Assembly: GCA_034437555.1 (NCBI GenBank)
Contig: DAOTTQ010000067.1
Coordinates: 13,380 to 77,379, forward strand
DNA: 64,000 nucleotides
Source: JANWYT01 sp034437555
GTDB lineage: Bacteria; Chloroflexota; Anaerolineae; Aggregatilineales; Phototrophicaceae
Direction of reading: 5' to 3'
In this document: positions 9,465-17,945 of the stretch, in pieces
Position numbering within the stretch: position 1 is the stretch's first letter
Layout of the letters: each line of letters opens with the position of its first letter
Notes under the pieces: model-generated
What the model was told of the DNA's origin: nothing
Seen by the model: only the letters and a program-made list of their open reading frames with translations
Database searches by the model: none
Program-made: the position numbers and the translations under genes

Positions 9465-10685
9465 GTGAAAAAATTTCATTACGCGTGGGTTGTTGTAGGG
9501 GTAACGTTTTTAGCATTATTGGCTTCATCGGGGGTGCGGAATGCCCCCAGTGTAATGATAAAGCCCTTAGAAACCGAGTTTGGATGGGATAGGGGAAGCA
9601 TTTCTTTTGCAGTAGCCATTAGCCTGTTTGCGTTTGGGTTTGGTGCGCCTTTAGGTGGGTCACTCATCAATCGCTTTGGGGCGCGTCGGGTGATGATGTC
9701 GGGCTTGGTGTTGGTAGTTTTGGGCTTATTGCCCATGATAAACATGACGACATTGTCAGAGTATCAGCTCTTTTGGGGCTTGGTGGTGGGCATAGGAACA
9801 GGCGTTGTAACTAATGTACTCGGTTCGGCGATTGCGTTGCGCTGGTTTAATCAATATCGGGGGGTGGTGCTGGGCTTGCTAGGGGCAGCTACGGCAACAG
9901 GGCAATTGTTGCTCCTGCCAGTTCTCATTTGGATGGCGAGCGCGAATGGCTGGCGTTCTGTCGTTCTCTTTTTGGCGGTGGTGGTCGGGATTGTCATTGT
10001 GCCTGTGTTTCTGTTTTTGCGTAATCGCCCAGATGACATCGGGCAAAAGCCGCTTGGCGAGGTGAGCCTTGCCAACGCCAGCAATGATGAGCGTTTTACG
10101 CCTCTTGGAGAGGCTTTGCGTAATCGGAACTTTTGGCTTTTGGCGGGCAGCTTCTTTATTTGCGGTTATACCACCAATGGCATGATTGGCACGCATTTAT
10201 TACCCCACGCCATGGAACATGGTTTTGTAGAAGCCGAAATGAGCCTTGCACTGGCGTTTATGGGCGCAATGAACATTGTAGGGACAATGGCAAGTGGTTG
10301 GCTAAGTGACCGCTACGACAACCGCATGTTGCTGGGGCTGTATTATGGATTTCGTGCGCTGGCACTGATGGCATTGCCCTTTATCTTAGAAATGCAGGGC
10401 ATGTTCTTGTTCTCGCTCATCTATGGGCTAGATTGGGTGGCGACTGTACCTCCCACGGTCAATTTGACCGCACAACACTTTGGCAGGCTGTCGGTAGGCA
10501 CGCTATATGGATGGATTTTTTGCTCGCACATGATTGGCGCGGGCATTGCCAGCTATGCGGGGGGCGTGTTCCGTGATGTATTGGGCGATTACCATCTCAT
10601 TTTTATTAGTGCTGCCCTGATGGGTATTGTGGCGTGTGCGCTGGCGTTAAACATTTCGCCTGTCCGTAAGGTCAAGACCACTTAA
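9465..10685 (+). CDS. MFS transporter
   Basis: A 406-residue major facilitator with about 12 predicted membrane helices in two six-helix halves. The motif-A-like loop GGSLINRFGARRVMM follows helix 2, and the corresponding SGWLSDRYDNR lies in the second half. The N-terminus (HYAWVVVGVTFLALL) and overall pattern resemble the oxalate/formate antiporter and monocarboxylate-type branch. The substrate cannot be assigned from sequence. The start is GTG with only a weak AAAGGCGG upstream. The 3' end overlaps the convergent menH by 39 bp. No clear functional link to the menaquinone genes on either side. Confidence 0.88.
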   Translation: MKKFHYAWVVVGVTFLALLASSGVRNAPSVMIKPLETEFGWDRGSISFAVAISLFAFGFGAPLGGSLINRFGARRVMMSGLVLVVLGLLPMINMTTLSEYQLFWGLVVGIGTGVVTNVLGSAIALRWFNQYRGVVLGLLGAATATGQLLLLPVLIWMASANGWRSVVLFLAVVVGIVIVPVFLFLRNRPDDIGQKPLGEVSLANASNDERFTPLGEALRNRNFWLLAGSFFICGYTTNGMIGTHLLPHAMEHGFVEAEMSLALAFMGAMNIVGTMASGWLSDRYDNRMLLGLYYGFRALALMALPFILEMQGMFLFSLIYGLDWVATVPPTVNLTAQHFGRLSVGTLYGWIFCSHMIGAGIASYAGGVFRDVLGDYHLIFISAALMGIVACALALNISPVRKVKTT

Positions 10686-11477
10686 GAACGATAACACGGC
10701 TTCTGCAAATACTTGGGGGGCTTCAAGATGGGTGGTGTGTCCTGCATTGGGGATGACCACCTGTTGCACATTGGGCAGGTGCTGTTGCATTTTGGCAAGG
10801 GTTGCCACAAATTTTCTATCTTCTTCACCCACCATCAGCAGGGTGGGCGAGGTAAGGGTGTGGAGTTTATCCCAATAAGAAGGCTGTGCGCCTGTGCCGT
10901 ATCCAATGAGGCTATTCGCAAGCCCAAGCGTGTTGTTCTTTAGGCGTTGTTGGCGTAGCCGATGGCGTGCTTCTGGGGCGAGTGTGGCTTGTGTGTGCCA
11001 CAGGGGTAGAGCTTCCCATTCGTTGATAAAGGCTTCTATGCCCCCCGTTAAAATGCGTTCTGCCAGCGCAGTATCACTATACACGCGCTCTTGTCGGGCG
11101 GTTTCATCGGCTAAGCCTGCGGAGGCACTCTCTAATATGAGCGAAGCAAAACGGCTAGGTGCGTGAATGGCACAAGCCAATGCTACCCGTCCGCCCATTG
11201 AATAGCCCAAAAGATGTATTTTTGTTGCGTGGAGTGTGTCACAAAACGCCATCACATCATCTATAAGGTGTGTCATGTGATAGCGCGTGGGGTGAGGGGG
11301 GCTATCTGTATTGCCATGCCCCAATAAGTCTAGGGTAACCACCTGATAATGGGGTGTAAGAAGGGGGAATAAGTGCGCCCAATTGTCACCGCGTCCTGTA
11401 AACCCGTGTAGCAAGAGCAACGTTTCGCCTGTGCCTTGTGTAGAAGCATGATAGTGTACACCGTTAATGATTGGCAT
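10647..11477 (-). CDS. menH: 2-succinyl-6-hydroxy-2,4-cyclohexadiene-1-carboxylate synthase MenH (alpha/beta hydrolase)
   Basis: Eliminates pyruvate from SEPHCHC in menaquinone synthesis. The 276-residue alpha/beta hydrolase shows LLLHGFTGRGDNW (oxyanion strand), the nucleophile elbow GYSMGG and the catalytic histidine in NAGHTTHLEAP. The MenH-type features are ESASAGL after the elbow and the cap segment ALAERILTGGIEAF..EWEALPLW. Together with nearby menF, menD, menB and menE this makes MenH more likely than a generic hydrolase. Monocistronic on the minus strand; its tail overlaps the MFS gene by 39 bp. Confidence 0.85.
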   Translation of the reverse strand: MPIINGVHYHASTQGTGETLLLLHGFTGRGDNWAHLFPLLTPHYQVVTLDLLGHGNTDSPPHPTRYHMTHLIDDVMAFCDTLHATKIHLLGYSMGGRVALACAIHAPSRFASLILESASAGLADETARQERVYSDTALAERILTGGIEAFINEWEALPLWHTQATLAPEARHRLRQQRLKNNTLGLANSLIGYGTGAQPSYWDKLHTLTSPTLLMVGEEDRKFVATLAKMQQHLPNVQQVVIPNAGHTTHLEAPQVFAEAVLSFLSGLDLTDRRNV

Positions 11478-11550
11478 TTTGCCCTCAAAGTACCTCTTTT
11501 ATGATGATGGGGTTATTATACAAAGAACGCTCATAGTCACAGGGAAAAGT

Positions 11551-12765
11551 ATGACACCGCAGAAAGTTCTCATTTTAACCGCCGATTTTGGTTATGGACA
11601 CCGTAGTACCGCTAACGCTATTCAAGAGGGCTTGCGCCATCGCTATGGCACAGGCGTAACTACAAAAATTCTCTCTATCCAAGACCATCCCAAAGTTCCC
11701 TTTTTTGCGCGCGGTAAAAACAGCGAAAGCTATGACGAACTGGTTAAGCGTGTGCCAAATTTGTACAAAATGGGGTACGCCTTTATGGATATGCCATTGC
11801 CTGCGGCTGCGCTGGAAAGTGGCTTAACCGTCATTTACTTTGAAGCCCTTTACGATGAAATTAAAGAATTTGAACCCGATGTGATTGTGGTGACTCGTGA
11901 GAGCTATCTTGCGCCATTATGGTCTGTGTTTGCAGTAACGCGCTTGCATGTGCCTGTAATTGCCGTCGTTACAGACTTGGGTACGGTGCATCGTATGTGG
12001 TTTAACAATGTCTCTGATTTAACGCTTGTGCCTAATGAGCGTGTTGCTAATTTGGCGGTGGAATGTGGGCTTGTTCCATCTAGCATCCTGATTAGCGGTA
12101 TTCCAATCTATCCGCACATTGCCCTAGAAACACGCTCACCTGCGGATATTAGAGAAAGTTTGGGCTGGCAAAGAGACCTTTTAACAGTGCTGGTGGTGAG
12201 TAGCCCGCGCGTGCGAAATGTGATGACTGCTGTCCGTGTGCTAAATCACGCCAATTTCCCTATTCAAATAGCTGTGGTGGCGGGCGGTGATGAGGACGTT
12301 TACACACAGCTAAAAGCGACAGAATGGCACGTTCCTGCTCATGTGTATGATTATGTCACGAATATGCCCACGATGCTTTGTGCCTCTGATATGGTGGTGG
12401 GTAAAGCCGGGGGCTTGATGGTAACAGAAAGCCTTGCGGCGGGCTTGCCCCTCTTGATGATTGATGTCATTGAGGGGCAAGAAACCGGCAACGCTGAATT
12501 TGTGCTAGAAAATGTGGTGGGCGCACGCGCCTCAACGCCCTTAGAAATTCAAGAAACGCTGTATCATTGGCTGTGTGATGGCGCAAAAGCACTGTATGCC
12601 ATGCGTGATAGGGCGCGTGAACTAGGCAAAGCCGATGCTGCTCTGATGGCAGCAGACGCGATTTACGATGCCAGCCTAAAGCCCGAACGTGCTGACGAAA
12701 CCACCGAAATTAAGCGTGATACCCTCATTAAAATGCTAGAACGCTTTAACATCAATTGGCGGTAA
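11551..12765 (+). CDS. MGDG synthase-like glycosyltransferase (GT28 family)
   Basis: A 404-residue glycosyltransferase of the monogalactosyldiacylglycerol/diacylglycerol glucosyltransferase family, which transfers a sugar from a nucleotide donor to diacylglycerol at the inner face of the membrane. The N-terminal motif ILTADFGYGHRSTANAI is the acceptor-side signature. The C-terminal donor site shows VGKAGGLMVTESLAAGLPLLMID. I chose the ATG at 11551, with AGGGAAAA just upstream, because the family motif begins five residues later; the 28 residues that precede it in frame would overlap the divergent menH start and look untranslated. Ends with a 14-bp overlap onto menE. Predicted role is glycolipid synthesis. 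Confidence 0.85.
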   Translation: MTPQKVLILTADFGYGHRSTANAIQEGLRHRYGTGVTTKILSIQDHPKVPFFARGKNSESYDELVKRVPNLYKMGYAFMDMPLPAAALESGLTVIYFEALYDEIKEFEPDVIVVTRESYLAPLWSVFAVTRLHVPVIAVVTDLGTVHRMWFNNVSDLTLVPNERVANLAVECGLVPSSILISGIPIYPHIALETRSPADIRESLGWQRDLLTVLVVSSPRVRNVMTAVRVLNHANFPIQIAVVAGGDEDVYTQLKATEWHVPAHVYDYVTNMPTMLCASDMVVGKAGGLMVTESLAAGLPLLMIDVIEGQETGNAEFVLENVVGARASTPLEIQETLYHWLCDGAKALYAMRDRARELGKADAALMAADAIYDASLKPERADETTEIKRDTLIKMLERFNINWR

Positions 12766-14236
12766 ACCATCCTATTACTTCGCTACGACTGACTTTGCCA
12801 CTGGCAGTTATGGGCAAGAATTCCACAATTTCAAGAGCGCGTGGTTGCTTATAGCGTGCGAGTTTGTCTTGTAAAAACGCTAATAGTTCTTGGGGGGTAG
12901 CATCTTGCCCTTCGTAAAGCACCACCACACCCACCACACTTTGCCCCCATTCGGGGTCGGGAATACCCACAATACACGCCTCTTTAACCGCAGGATGTTG
13001 TTTAAGTGCGCTTTCTACTTCGGCGGGGTAAATGTTTTCGCCCCCGCTCATAATCAGGTCGCTTCGCCGTTGCACTAGCCACAGGTCGTTGTCATCGTCT
13101 AAATAGGCGAGGTCACCTGTATAAAGTACCCCATCTCTAAGCGTTTTTGCGGTGGCTTCGGGGTCGTTATAATAGCCCATCATCACCGTTTGCCCCGCTA
13201 CAATAACTTCACCAATTGTGCCATTGGGGACGATTTGCCCATTTTCATCCACAATGCCTATTTGGGTACGCGGAAGGGGCTTGCCCACTGTGCCAATCTT
13301 TTGTGCTGTTTCATGAGGCAGTGCCGTAGCGACTTGTGAGCAGGCTTCTGTTAAACCGTAGGTGGTGGCAATCGGTAAGCCTATCTCATTTGACCGTACG
13401 ATGAGGCTTTCATCGGCTGGTGCGCCCCCCAATAGCACAAGGCGTAGGGTAGGGGGCTTTTGCTCCCATTGTTCTAGCAGGCGATAGAGTTGCGTAGGCA
13501 CAAGGCTGATGAGGGTAATGGCGTTTTGCCGTAGCAAAAGATTTACGCGCTCTAAGTCAAATGAAGGCAATAAATCTACGGCGGTGGCACAGATGCAAGA
13601 ACGAAGAATGATGCTTAACCCTCCCACATGAAACAGGGGCAACACACACAACCAACGGTCATCGGTTAAGCTCCTGATATGTTCTTGGCTGGCTAACGCG
13701 CTGTAGTAAAAATTGCCCACGCTCAGCATGGCAGCCTTTGGCTTGCCGCTAGTGCCACTGGTAAACACGATGGCAAATAAATCGTCTAATGTGATATCAC
13801 CCAGTAAAAATACCCTCTCATAGACTGTCTTTTGGATGTTAGCTAGGCTTAAAGGATACGAGGCTGGCACATCCAACGCGTTGGCAAGGTCTTTTGTTTC
13901 TTCTGTATAAAAAAGCCAAGCGCACCCTGTAAGCTCGGTTTGATAGGCTAATTCTTCTTTTGTTAGGCGAGTATTGAGGGCGACCAACACGCCCCCCAAG
14001 CGCAAAAGCGCGTGAATTAACAGCACATATTCTTCACAAGGTGGCATAAGCACACCCACAAAATCGCCTCGTGTTACCCCTAATCGTGATAGATGAGTAC
14101 AAAGGCGGGCTACATTTTGGTTAAGGTTGCCGTACGTCCACGCCTGTGATGACACCATGTCGCCGTTGATGTGGTGTGTTACAAGGGCAAGTTGGCGAGG
14201 CTGTGTTTTTGTGGTGGCAGAGAGAAAATCTTGCAT
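12752..14236 (-). CDS. menE: o-succinylbenzoate-CoA ligase MenE
   Basis: ANL-superfamily adenylating enzyme that activates o-succinylbenzoate to its CoA thioester, the MenB substrate. At 494 residues the length is typical. Core motifs are FTSGTSGKPKAAML (A3), TYGLTEACS (A5), YTGDLAYLD (A7), RRSDLIMSGGENIYP (A8) and the catalytic lysine in TASGKVSR (A10). The sequence alone would also fit other acyl-CoA ligases. Short length, the GLTEACSQVAT block and four other men genes nearby favour MenE. It is transcribed on its own from the minus strand, away from the LLM oxidoreductase. Confidence 0.87.
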   Translation of the reverse strand: MQDFLSATTKTQPRQLALVTHHINGDMVSSQAWTYGNLNQNVARLCTHLSRLGVTRGDFVGVLMPPCEEYVLLIHALLRLGGVLVALNTRLTKEELAYQTELTGCAWLFYTEETKDLANALDVPASYPLSLANIQKTVYERVFLLGDITLDDLFAIVFTSGTSGKPKAAMLSVGNFYYSALASQEHIRSLTDDRWLCVLPLFHVGGLSIILRSCICATAVDLLPSFDLERVNLLLRQNAITLISLVPTQLYRLLEQWEQKPPTLRLVLLGGAPADESLIVRSNEIGLPIATTYGLTEACSQVATALPHETAQKIGTVGKPLPRTQIGIVDENGQIVPNGTIGEVIVAGQTVMMGYYNDPEATAKTLRDGVLYTGDLAYLDDDNDLWLVQRRSDLIMSGGENIYPAEVESALKQHPAVKEACIVGIPDPEWGQSVVGVVVLYEGQDATPQELLAFLQDKLARYKQPRALEIVEFLPITASGKVSRSEVIGWFTAN

Positions 14237-14311
14237 GTGAGTTTTGTTCCTTTGCTTGATGAATTATCCTATTTTAATACAAAATTGTGTTATTGTCGGT
14301 ATGAGATACGG

Positions 14312-14317
14312 TATAAT
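14312..14317 (+). promoter_or_regulatory. -10 box of the LLM oxidoreductase promoter
   Basis: A consensus TATAAT lies 44 bp before the ATG at 14361, with AGGAG at about 14348-14352 as ribosome binding site. Only a weak -35 (TTATTG, 16 bp upstream) is visible. Confidence 0.5.
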
Positions 14318-14360
14318 CAAATTTACGCTCAATTATTACGACTTTTTAGGAGACTTAAAA

Positions 14361-15386
14361 ATGCGTTTAGGTTTAATGGTCGGATACTCCGGCTCAAAAT
14401 TAGTAATCCCAATGGACTTGGTACAAGAAGCAGATAGGCTAGGTTACTATGCGTGTTGGACAAGCGAAGCCTATGGCAGTGATGCTATTACGCCCCTCGC
14501 TTGGATTGGCGCACATACAAAAAATATTAAACTAGGTACTGCTATAATGCAAATACCTGCACGCACCCCCGCGATGACTGCCATGACCGCTATGAGCCTT
14601 GATGAACTATCAGGTGGGCGCATGTTGTTGGGCTTGGGGCTATCGGGTCCTCAGGTAGTAGAGGGATGGCATGGGGTGGCTTATGGCAAACCCTTAGTAA
14701 AAACCCGTGAATATGTGGCTATTTTACGTAAAATCTTTGCCCGTGAAGAAGCATTGGTTCACGCAGGCGAGCATTATCACATTCCCTATGAGGGCGACGA
14801 TGCATCGGGCTTGGGCAAACCCCTTAAGAGCATTTTACATGGCAGAAAAGACTTGCCCATTTATGTTGCCAGCATTGGGCCCAAAAATGTGGAACTAACA
14901 GCCGAAATTTCGGATGGTTGGTTGCCTATTTTCTTCTCACCAGAGCGTTATACCGAAGCGTTTAAGCAAAATGTGGATGATGGTTTAGCAAAGGCGGGCA
15001 AGAGTATTGCTAATTTTGACATTGCGCCAACCGTTCATGTTGTACTAGAAGATGACCTAGAGATGGCATACAACCAAGTAAAGCCGATTCTTGCGCTTTA
15101 CATTGGAGGGATGGGCGCAAAAGGTAAGAATTTCTATAATGAATTGGCGGTGCGTTATGGCTTTGAAGCCGAAGCTACACATATTCAAGATTTGTACTTA
15201 AGTGGGCAAAAGATGGAAGCGGTTGCCAGTGTGCCTAATGAATTGGTGGATGCGGTGGCATTGGTGGGTTCTAAAGAGCGCATTAAAGACCGTTTGCAAT
15301 TGTGGCGTGACAGTGAAATTACCACGCTTAACATCACCACGTTTGATATGAATGCTGTGCGCGTCATGGCAGAACTCGTGTTGTAG
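14361..15386 (+). CDS. LLM-class flavin/F420-dependent oxidoreductase
   Basis: A 341-residue bacterial luciferase-like TIM-barrel oxidoreductase. The start MRLGLMVGYSG, the ADRLGYYACWTSEAYGSDAITPLAWIGAHT stretch (quoted only as a landmark: ACWTSEAYGSDAI) and LGTAIMQIPARTPAMTAM match the F420-dependent branch found in Actinobacteria and Chloroflexota. F420 rather than FMN use is inferred from this resemblance. The ATG at 14361 is preferred over an upstream in-frame ATG at 14244 because AGGAG lies 9 nt before it and a TATAAT box sits between the two. Substrate unknown. Followed by a regulatory-looking intergenic region and then tatA. Confidence 0.85.
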   Translation: MRLGLMVGYSGSKLVIPMDLVQEADRLGYYACWTSEAYGSDAITPLAWIGAHTKNIKLGTAIMQIPARTPAMTAMTAMSLDELSGGRMLLGLGLSGPQVVEGWHGVAYGKPLVKTREYVAILRKIFAREEALVHAGEHYHIPYEGDDASGLGKPLKSILHGRKDLPIYVASIGPKNVELTAEISDGWLPIFFSPERYTEAFKQNVDDGLAKAGKSIANFDIAPTVHVVLEDDLEMAYNQVKPILALYIGGMGAKGKNFYNELAVRYGFEAEATHIQDLYLSGQKMEAVASVPNELVDAVALVGSKERIKDRLQLWRDSEITTLNITTFDMNAVRVMAELVL

Positions 15387-15418
15387 ATACTTCGCATAGT
15401 CATTTATAAATCAGATAA

Positions 15419-15489
15419 TGACGAAGGTCACTGCCAACAGTCTAAACGCCAAAAATGGGGTACACGGTGACTTGTAGTGACCTTCGTCA
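15419..15489. repeat. 14-bp perfect inverted repeat upstream of tatA
   Basis: TGACGAAGGTCACT (15419-15432) and its exact complement AGTGACCTTCGTCA (15476-15489) are separated by 43 bp. Each arm also contains a smaller dyad, TGAC-4-GTCA. No T-run follows, so this looks more like a pair of operator sites than a terminator. It sits 48 bp upstream of the candidate tatA -10 box. Confidence 0.7.
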
Positions 15490-15536
15490 CGCACAATAGA
15501 TACAAACTGAACATCAAACAATGGGACAACATCGGC

Positions 15537-15542
15537 TATAAT
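15537..15542 (+). promoter_or_regulatory. -10 box of the tatA-tatC promoter
   Basis: TATAAT in the context GGCTATAATC, 34 bp before the tatA ATG. The -35 region at the expected spacing is weak (TCAAAC), which would suit an activated promoter using the dyad upstream. Confidence 0.5.
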
Positions 15543-15575
15543 CGTCTTTTAGAACACAGCGAAGGGCGTTAGGCT

Positions 15576-16040
15576 ATGAATATTTTTGGTGTTGGTGGCG
15601 CGGAACTCATCCTTATTCTTCTCATTATGCTGATTGTGGCGGGTCCTAAGCGGATGATTCGCTGGTCTTATGTGCTAGGGCAGTATGTAAGCAAAGCGAG
15701 AAATATGTGGGCGCAAGTGGCAGAGGTGATTCAAAAAGAGTTTCAGGATGCGGGCATGGACGTAGATATCCCCAAAGACCTGCCCACACGCCAAAACATT
15801 GGCAAGGTGGTACAGCAAATTGCCAAGCCGATTATTGACCCCATTGCCAACCCCCTTAATGAAGCCCTTAAAGAGACTAAAAAGGCAACCGAGCTTCCTT
15901 CATTGGGTGCATGGAGCAAGCCTACAGTCCCCACCGCGCCCGCAAGCGATGAAACTGTCACGCTCACAGAAACGCCCGCTTTTGGCACATGGTCAACCCT
16001 ACAAAATGGCAATACACCCCCAGAAAAGGCAGAGAGCTAA
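15576..16040 (+). CDS. tatA: twin-arginine translocase subunit TatA/TatB
   Basis: Single-pass membrane subunit of the Tat system that exports folded proteins. The 154-residue protein starts MNIFGVGGAELILILLIML, one transmembrane helix with the conserved glutamate, then the GPKR hinge and an amphipathic helix. A long polar Pro/Thr-rich tail follows. The FGxGGAEL..GPKR arrangement fits either TatA or TatB. Length and position before tatC lean to TatB-like, so the symbol is approximate. Its stop TAA overlaps the tatC ATG by one base (TAATG), indicating coupled translation. Confidence 0.88.
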   Translation: MNIFGVGGAELILILLIMLIVAGPKRMIRWSYVLGQYVSKARNMWAQVAEVIQKEFQDAGMDVDIPKDLPTRQNIGKVVQQIAKPIIDPIANPLNEALKETKKATELPSLGAWSKPTVPTAPASDETVTLTETPAFGTWSTLQNGNTPPEKAES

Positions 16041-16807
16041 TGCAAACTCCTCAGGACAGCCCAGAACTGCGTATGAGTTTACTAGAACATCTTGATGAGC
16101 TACGGGTGCGTTTTACGAAGGCATTTATCGCATTGATTATCGGTACGGTGATTGGGGTCATTATTGCGGGGTCGGTGTTTGAGTTTTTGCTTGTGCCGTA
16201 TTGTGCGATAGACCCTACAGATGATTGTCGTTTGCAAACGCTGGGTCCTACGGAAGGGGTAGTGTCTTATTTTAGAGTGTCACTTACGCTGGGGGCGATG
16301 ATTGCCATTCCTGTCATTACATACCAACTGATTATGTTTATTGTGCCGGGCTTAACGAAGCGCGAGAGACGGTTTATTTTGCTGTCATTGCCTGCCATTA
16401 CACTCTTATTCATTGTGGGCGTGGCATTTGCGTGGTACTTACTCATGCCCCCTGCATTGGGCTTTCTGCAAGAGTTTCAGCCCACGCTCTTTAAGCCACA
16501 ATGGACAGCGGACTTATATTTGAGTTTTATCACGGCGTTGGTGTTCTGGATGGGTGTAGCGTTTGAAACGCCGCTTGTTTTCTTTGTCATGTCACTTTTG
16601 GGCTTTGTGAGGGCGAAAACGCTGGTCAAGAACTGGCGCGTTGCAATTGTAGGCGCAAGTGTTGCAGCGGCGTTCATTACGCCCACCGTTGACCCTGTGA
16701 ATATGTTCTTGGTGATGGCACCCCTGCTGGCACTTTACGTCATCAGCATCTTCTTGGTGGCAATTGGTCAACGCATTAACCTTGCAGGGCAAGCACCCCC
16801 GCAATAA
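16040..16807 (+). CDS. tatC: twin-arginine translocase subunit TatC
   Basis: Polytopic Tat receptor that binds the twin-arginine signal. From the ATG at 16040 it is 255 residues with six predicted membrane helices. The N-terminus MSLLEHLDELRVR is the TatC signature, whose glutamates take part in signal binding. The internal LPAITLLFIVGVAFAWYLL and VAAAFITPTVDPVN blocks also match the family. I chose 16040 over in-frame starts inside tatA because of the TAATG overlap. The last 32 bp overlap the convergent nagA. Likely substrates in the window are the three Tat-signal proteins at 46.1-49.8 kb. Confidence 0.95.
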   Translation: MQTPQDSPELRMSLLEHLDELRVRFTKAFIALIIGTVIGVIIAGSVFEFLLVPYCAIDPTDDCRLQTLGPTEGVVSYFRVSLTLGAMIAIPVITYQLIMFIVPGLTKRERRFILLSLPAITLLFIVGVAFAWYLLMPPALGFLQEFQPTLFKPQWTADLYLSFITALVFWMGVAFETPLVFFVMSLLGFVRAKTLVKNWRVAIVGASVAAAFITPTVDPVNMFLVMAPLLALYVISIFLVAIGQRINLAGQAPPQ

Positions 16808-17933
16808 TGGTTTGCACTACGTGCAAATCGGGGCTTAGTAGCACAAGGTCGGCATCCTTGCCTTGTGCGATGCTTCCCTTGGTGTCACTAACGCCAATGG
16901 CTTGGGCAGGGGTAAGGCTAGTTACTTGCCAAATTGCCTCAAACGGCTTGCCTGTGGCTTGCACAAAGTTTCGTACACAGGCATCAAACGTAGCGACACT
17001 GCCCGCAAGCGTACCATCGGATAGGGTGGCTTTGCCGTTCTTTACCCCTACATGGTGTTCACCTAGCAAATACTCCCCATCAGGCATCCCACAAGCACGC
17101 ATGGCATCGGTGATGAGCAATAAACCCGTTACCCCCTTTGCCTTAAAGAGCGTGTTCATTGCGCCTTCATGCACATGCACCCCATCCGCAATGAGTTCAC
17201 AGCGTACGCGGTCATCCCCCATCACTGCCCCCACTACGCCGGGTTCGCGGTGTTGCAAGCCTGTCATGGCATTAAACGTATGCGTGCTATGGGTAATCCC
17301 CATCTCGATGGCACTTTTGGCTTGCTCATAGGTGGCGTTGGTGTGCGCGATGCTGACGGTAATCCCCCGTGAAACACATTCCTTGATAAGCCACTGATTC
17401 TCTTCAAATTCGGGCGCAAGAGATAACAGGCGAATGATGCCCGTTTCTAAAAATTCGAGGGCTTCGTCACGCTCTGCAATGCGAATGTATTCGGGGTGTT
17501 GTGCGCCACACTTTGCCACATTCAAATAAGGACCCTCTAGGTGAACGCCTAAAACACGGGCTTCATAGGGTGCTTGATAGGGCAAGTAGCTCTTAACGGC
17601 ATTGAGAACACTTAGCAATTGGGCATGACTTGCACTAAGCGTAGTGGGCAAATAGCTGGTTACCCCATGTTTGGCATAAAACGCGCTCATGGTGGCAAGG
17701 GCTTCGGGTGTTGCATCCATAGCTTCGGCGTTCATTGCCCCATGCACATGCACATCAATGAAGCCTGCCGCCAGCGTATCGCCCATGGCATCCAATACAC
17801 GCGCTGTTTCAAAGAGGGGAGGTGTTCCCTCGTCAAATGCTCTAATAACGCCATCCTCACACAACAACCATCCATGAGGGATGATAAGTGTTTCTGTGAT
17901 GATGCGAGCGTTGGTAATGAGGAGTTGCATCAT
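16776..17933 (-). CDS. nagA: N-acetylglucosamine-6-phosphate deacetylase NagA
   Basis: Metal-dependent amidohydrolase that deacetylates GlcNAc-6-phosphate. At 385 residues the length is normal. Ligand and catalytic motifs appear in order: HVHG in GFIDVHVHGAMN, the metal glutamate in HLEGPYLN, histidines in AHTNAT and STHTFNAMTGL, and the catalytic aspartate in LLITDAM. DGTLAGS near the C-terminus is also typical. It lies 12 bp downstream of the GlcNAc kinase gene in the same operon, so the pair would phosphorylate and then deacetylate N-acetylglucosamine. Its tail overlaps tatC by 32 bp. Confidence 0.95.
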   Translation of the reverse strand: MMQLLITNARIITETLIIPHGWLLCEDGVIRAFDEGTPPLFETARVLDAMGDTLAAGFIDVHVHGAMNAEAMDATPEALATMSAFYAKHGVTSYLPTTLSASHAQLLSVLNAVKSYLPYQAPYEARVLGVHLEGPYLNVAKCGAQHPEYIRIAERDEALEFLETGIIRLLSLAPEFEENQWLIKECVSRGITVSIAHTNATYEQAKSAIEMGITHSTHTFNAMTGLQHREPGVVGAVMGDDRVRCELIADGVHVHEGAMNTLFKAKGVTGLLLITDAMRACGMPDGEYLLGEHHVGVKNGKATLSDGTLAGSVATFDACVRNFVQATGKPFEAIWQVTSLTPAQAIGVSDTKGSIAQGKDADLVLLSPDLHVVQTIIAGVLALQG

Positions 17934-17945
17934 GGATGATAGCCT

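Noticed and set aside
11467..11550. Longer N-terminus for the MGDG-synthase-like protein
   Set aside because: The in-frame extension would start inside the divergent menH coding sequence; the family motif and a ribosome binding site point to 11551.
14244..14360. Upstream ATG for the LLM oxidoreductase
   Set aside because: The TATAAT and AGGAG elements lie after this ATG, and the conserved protein begins at 14361.
15419..15489. Inverted repeat as terminator of the LLM gene
   Set aside because: Arms are 43 bp apart and no T-run follows.
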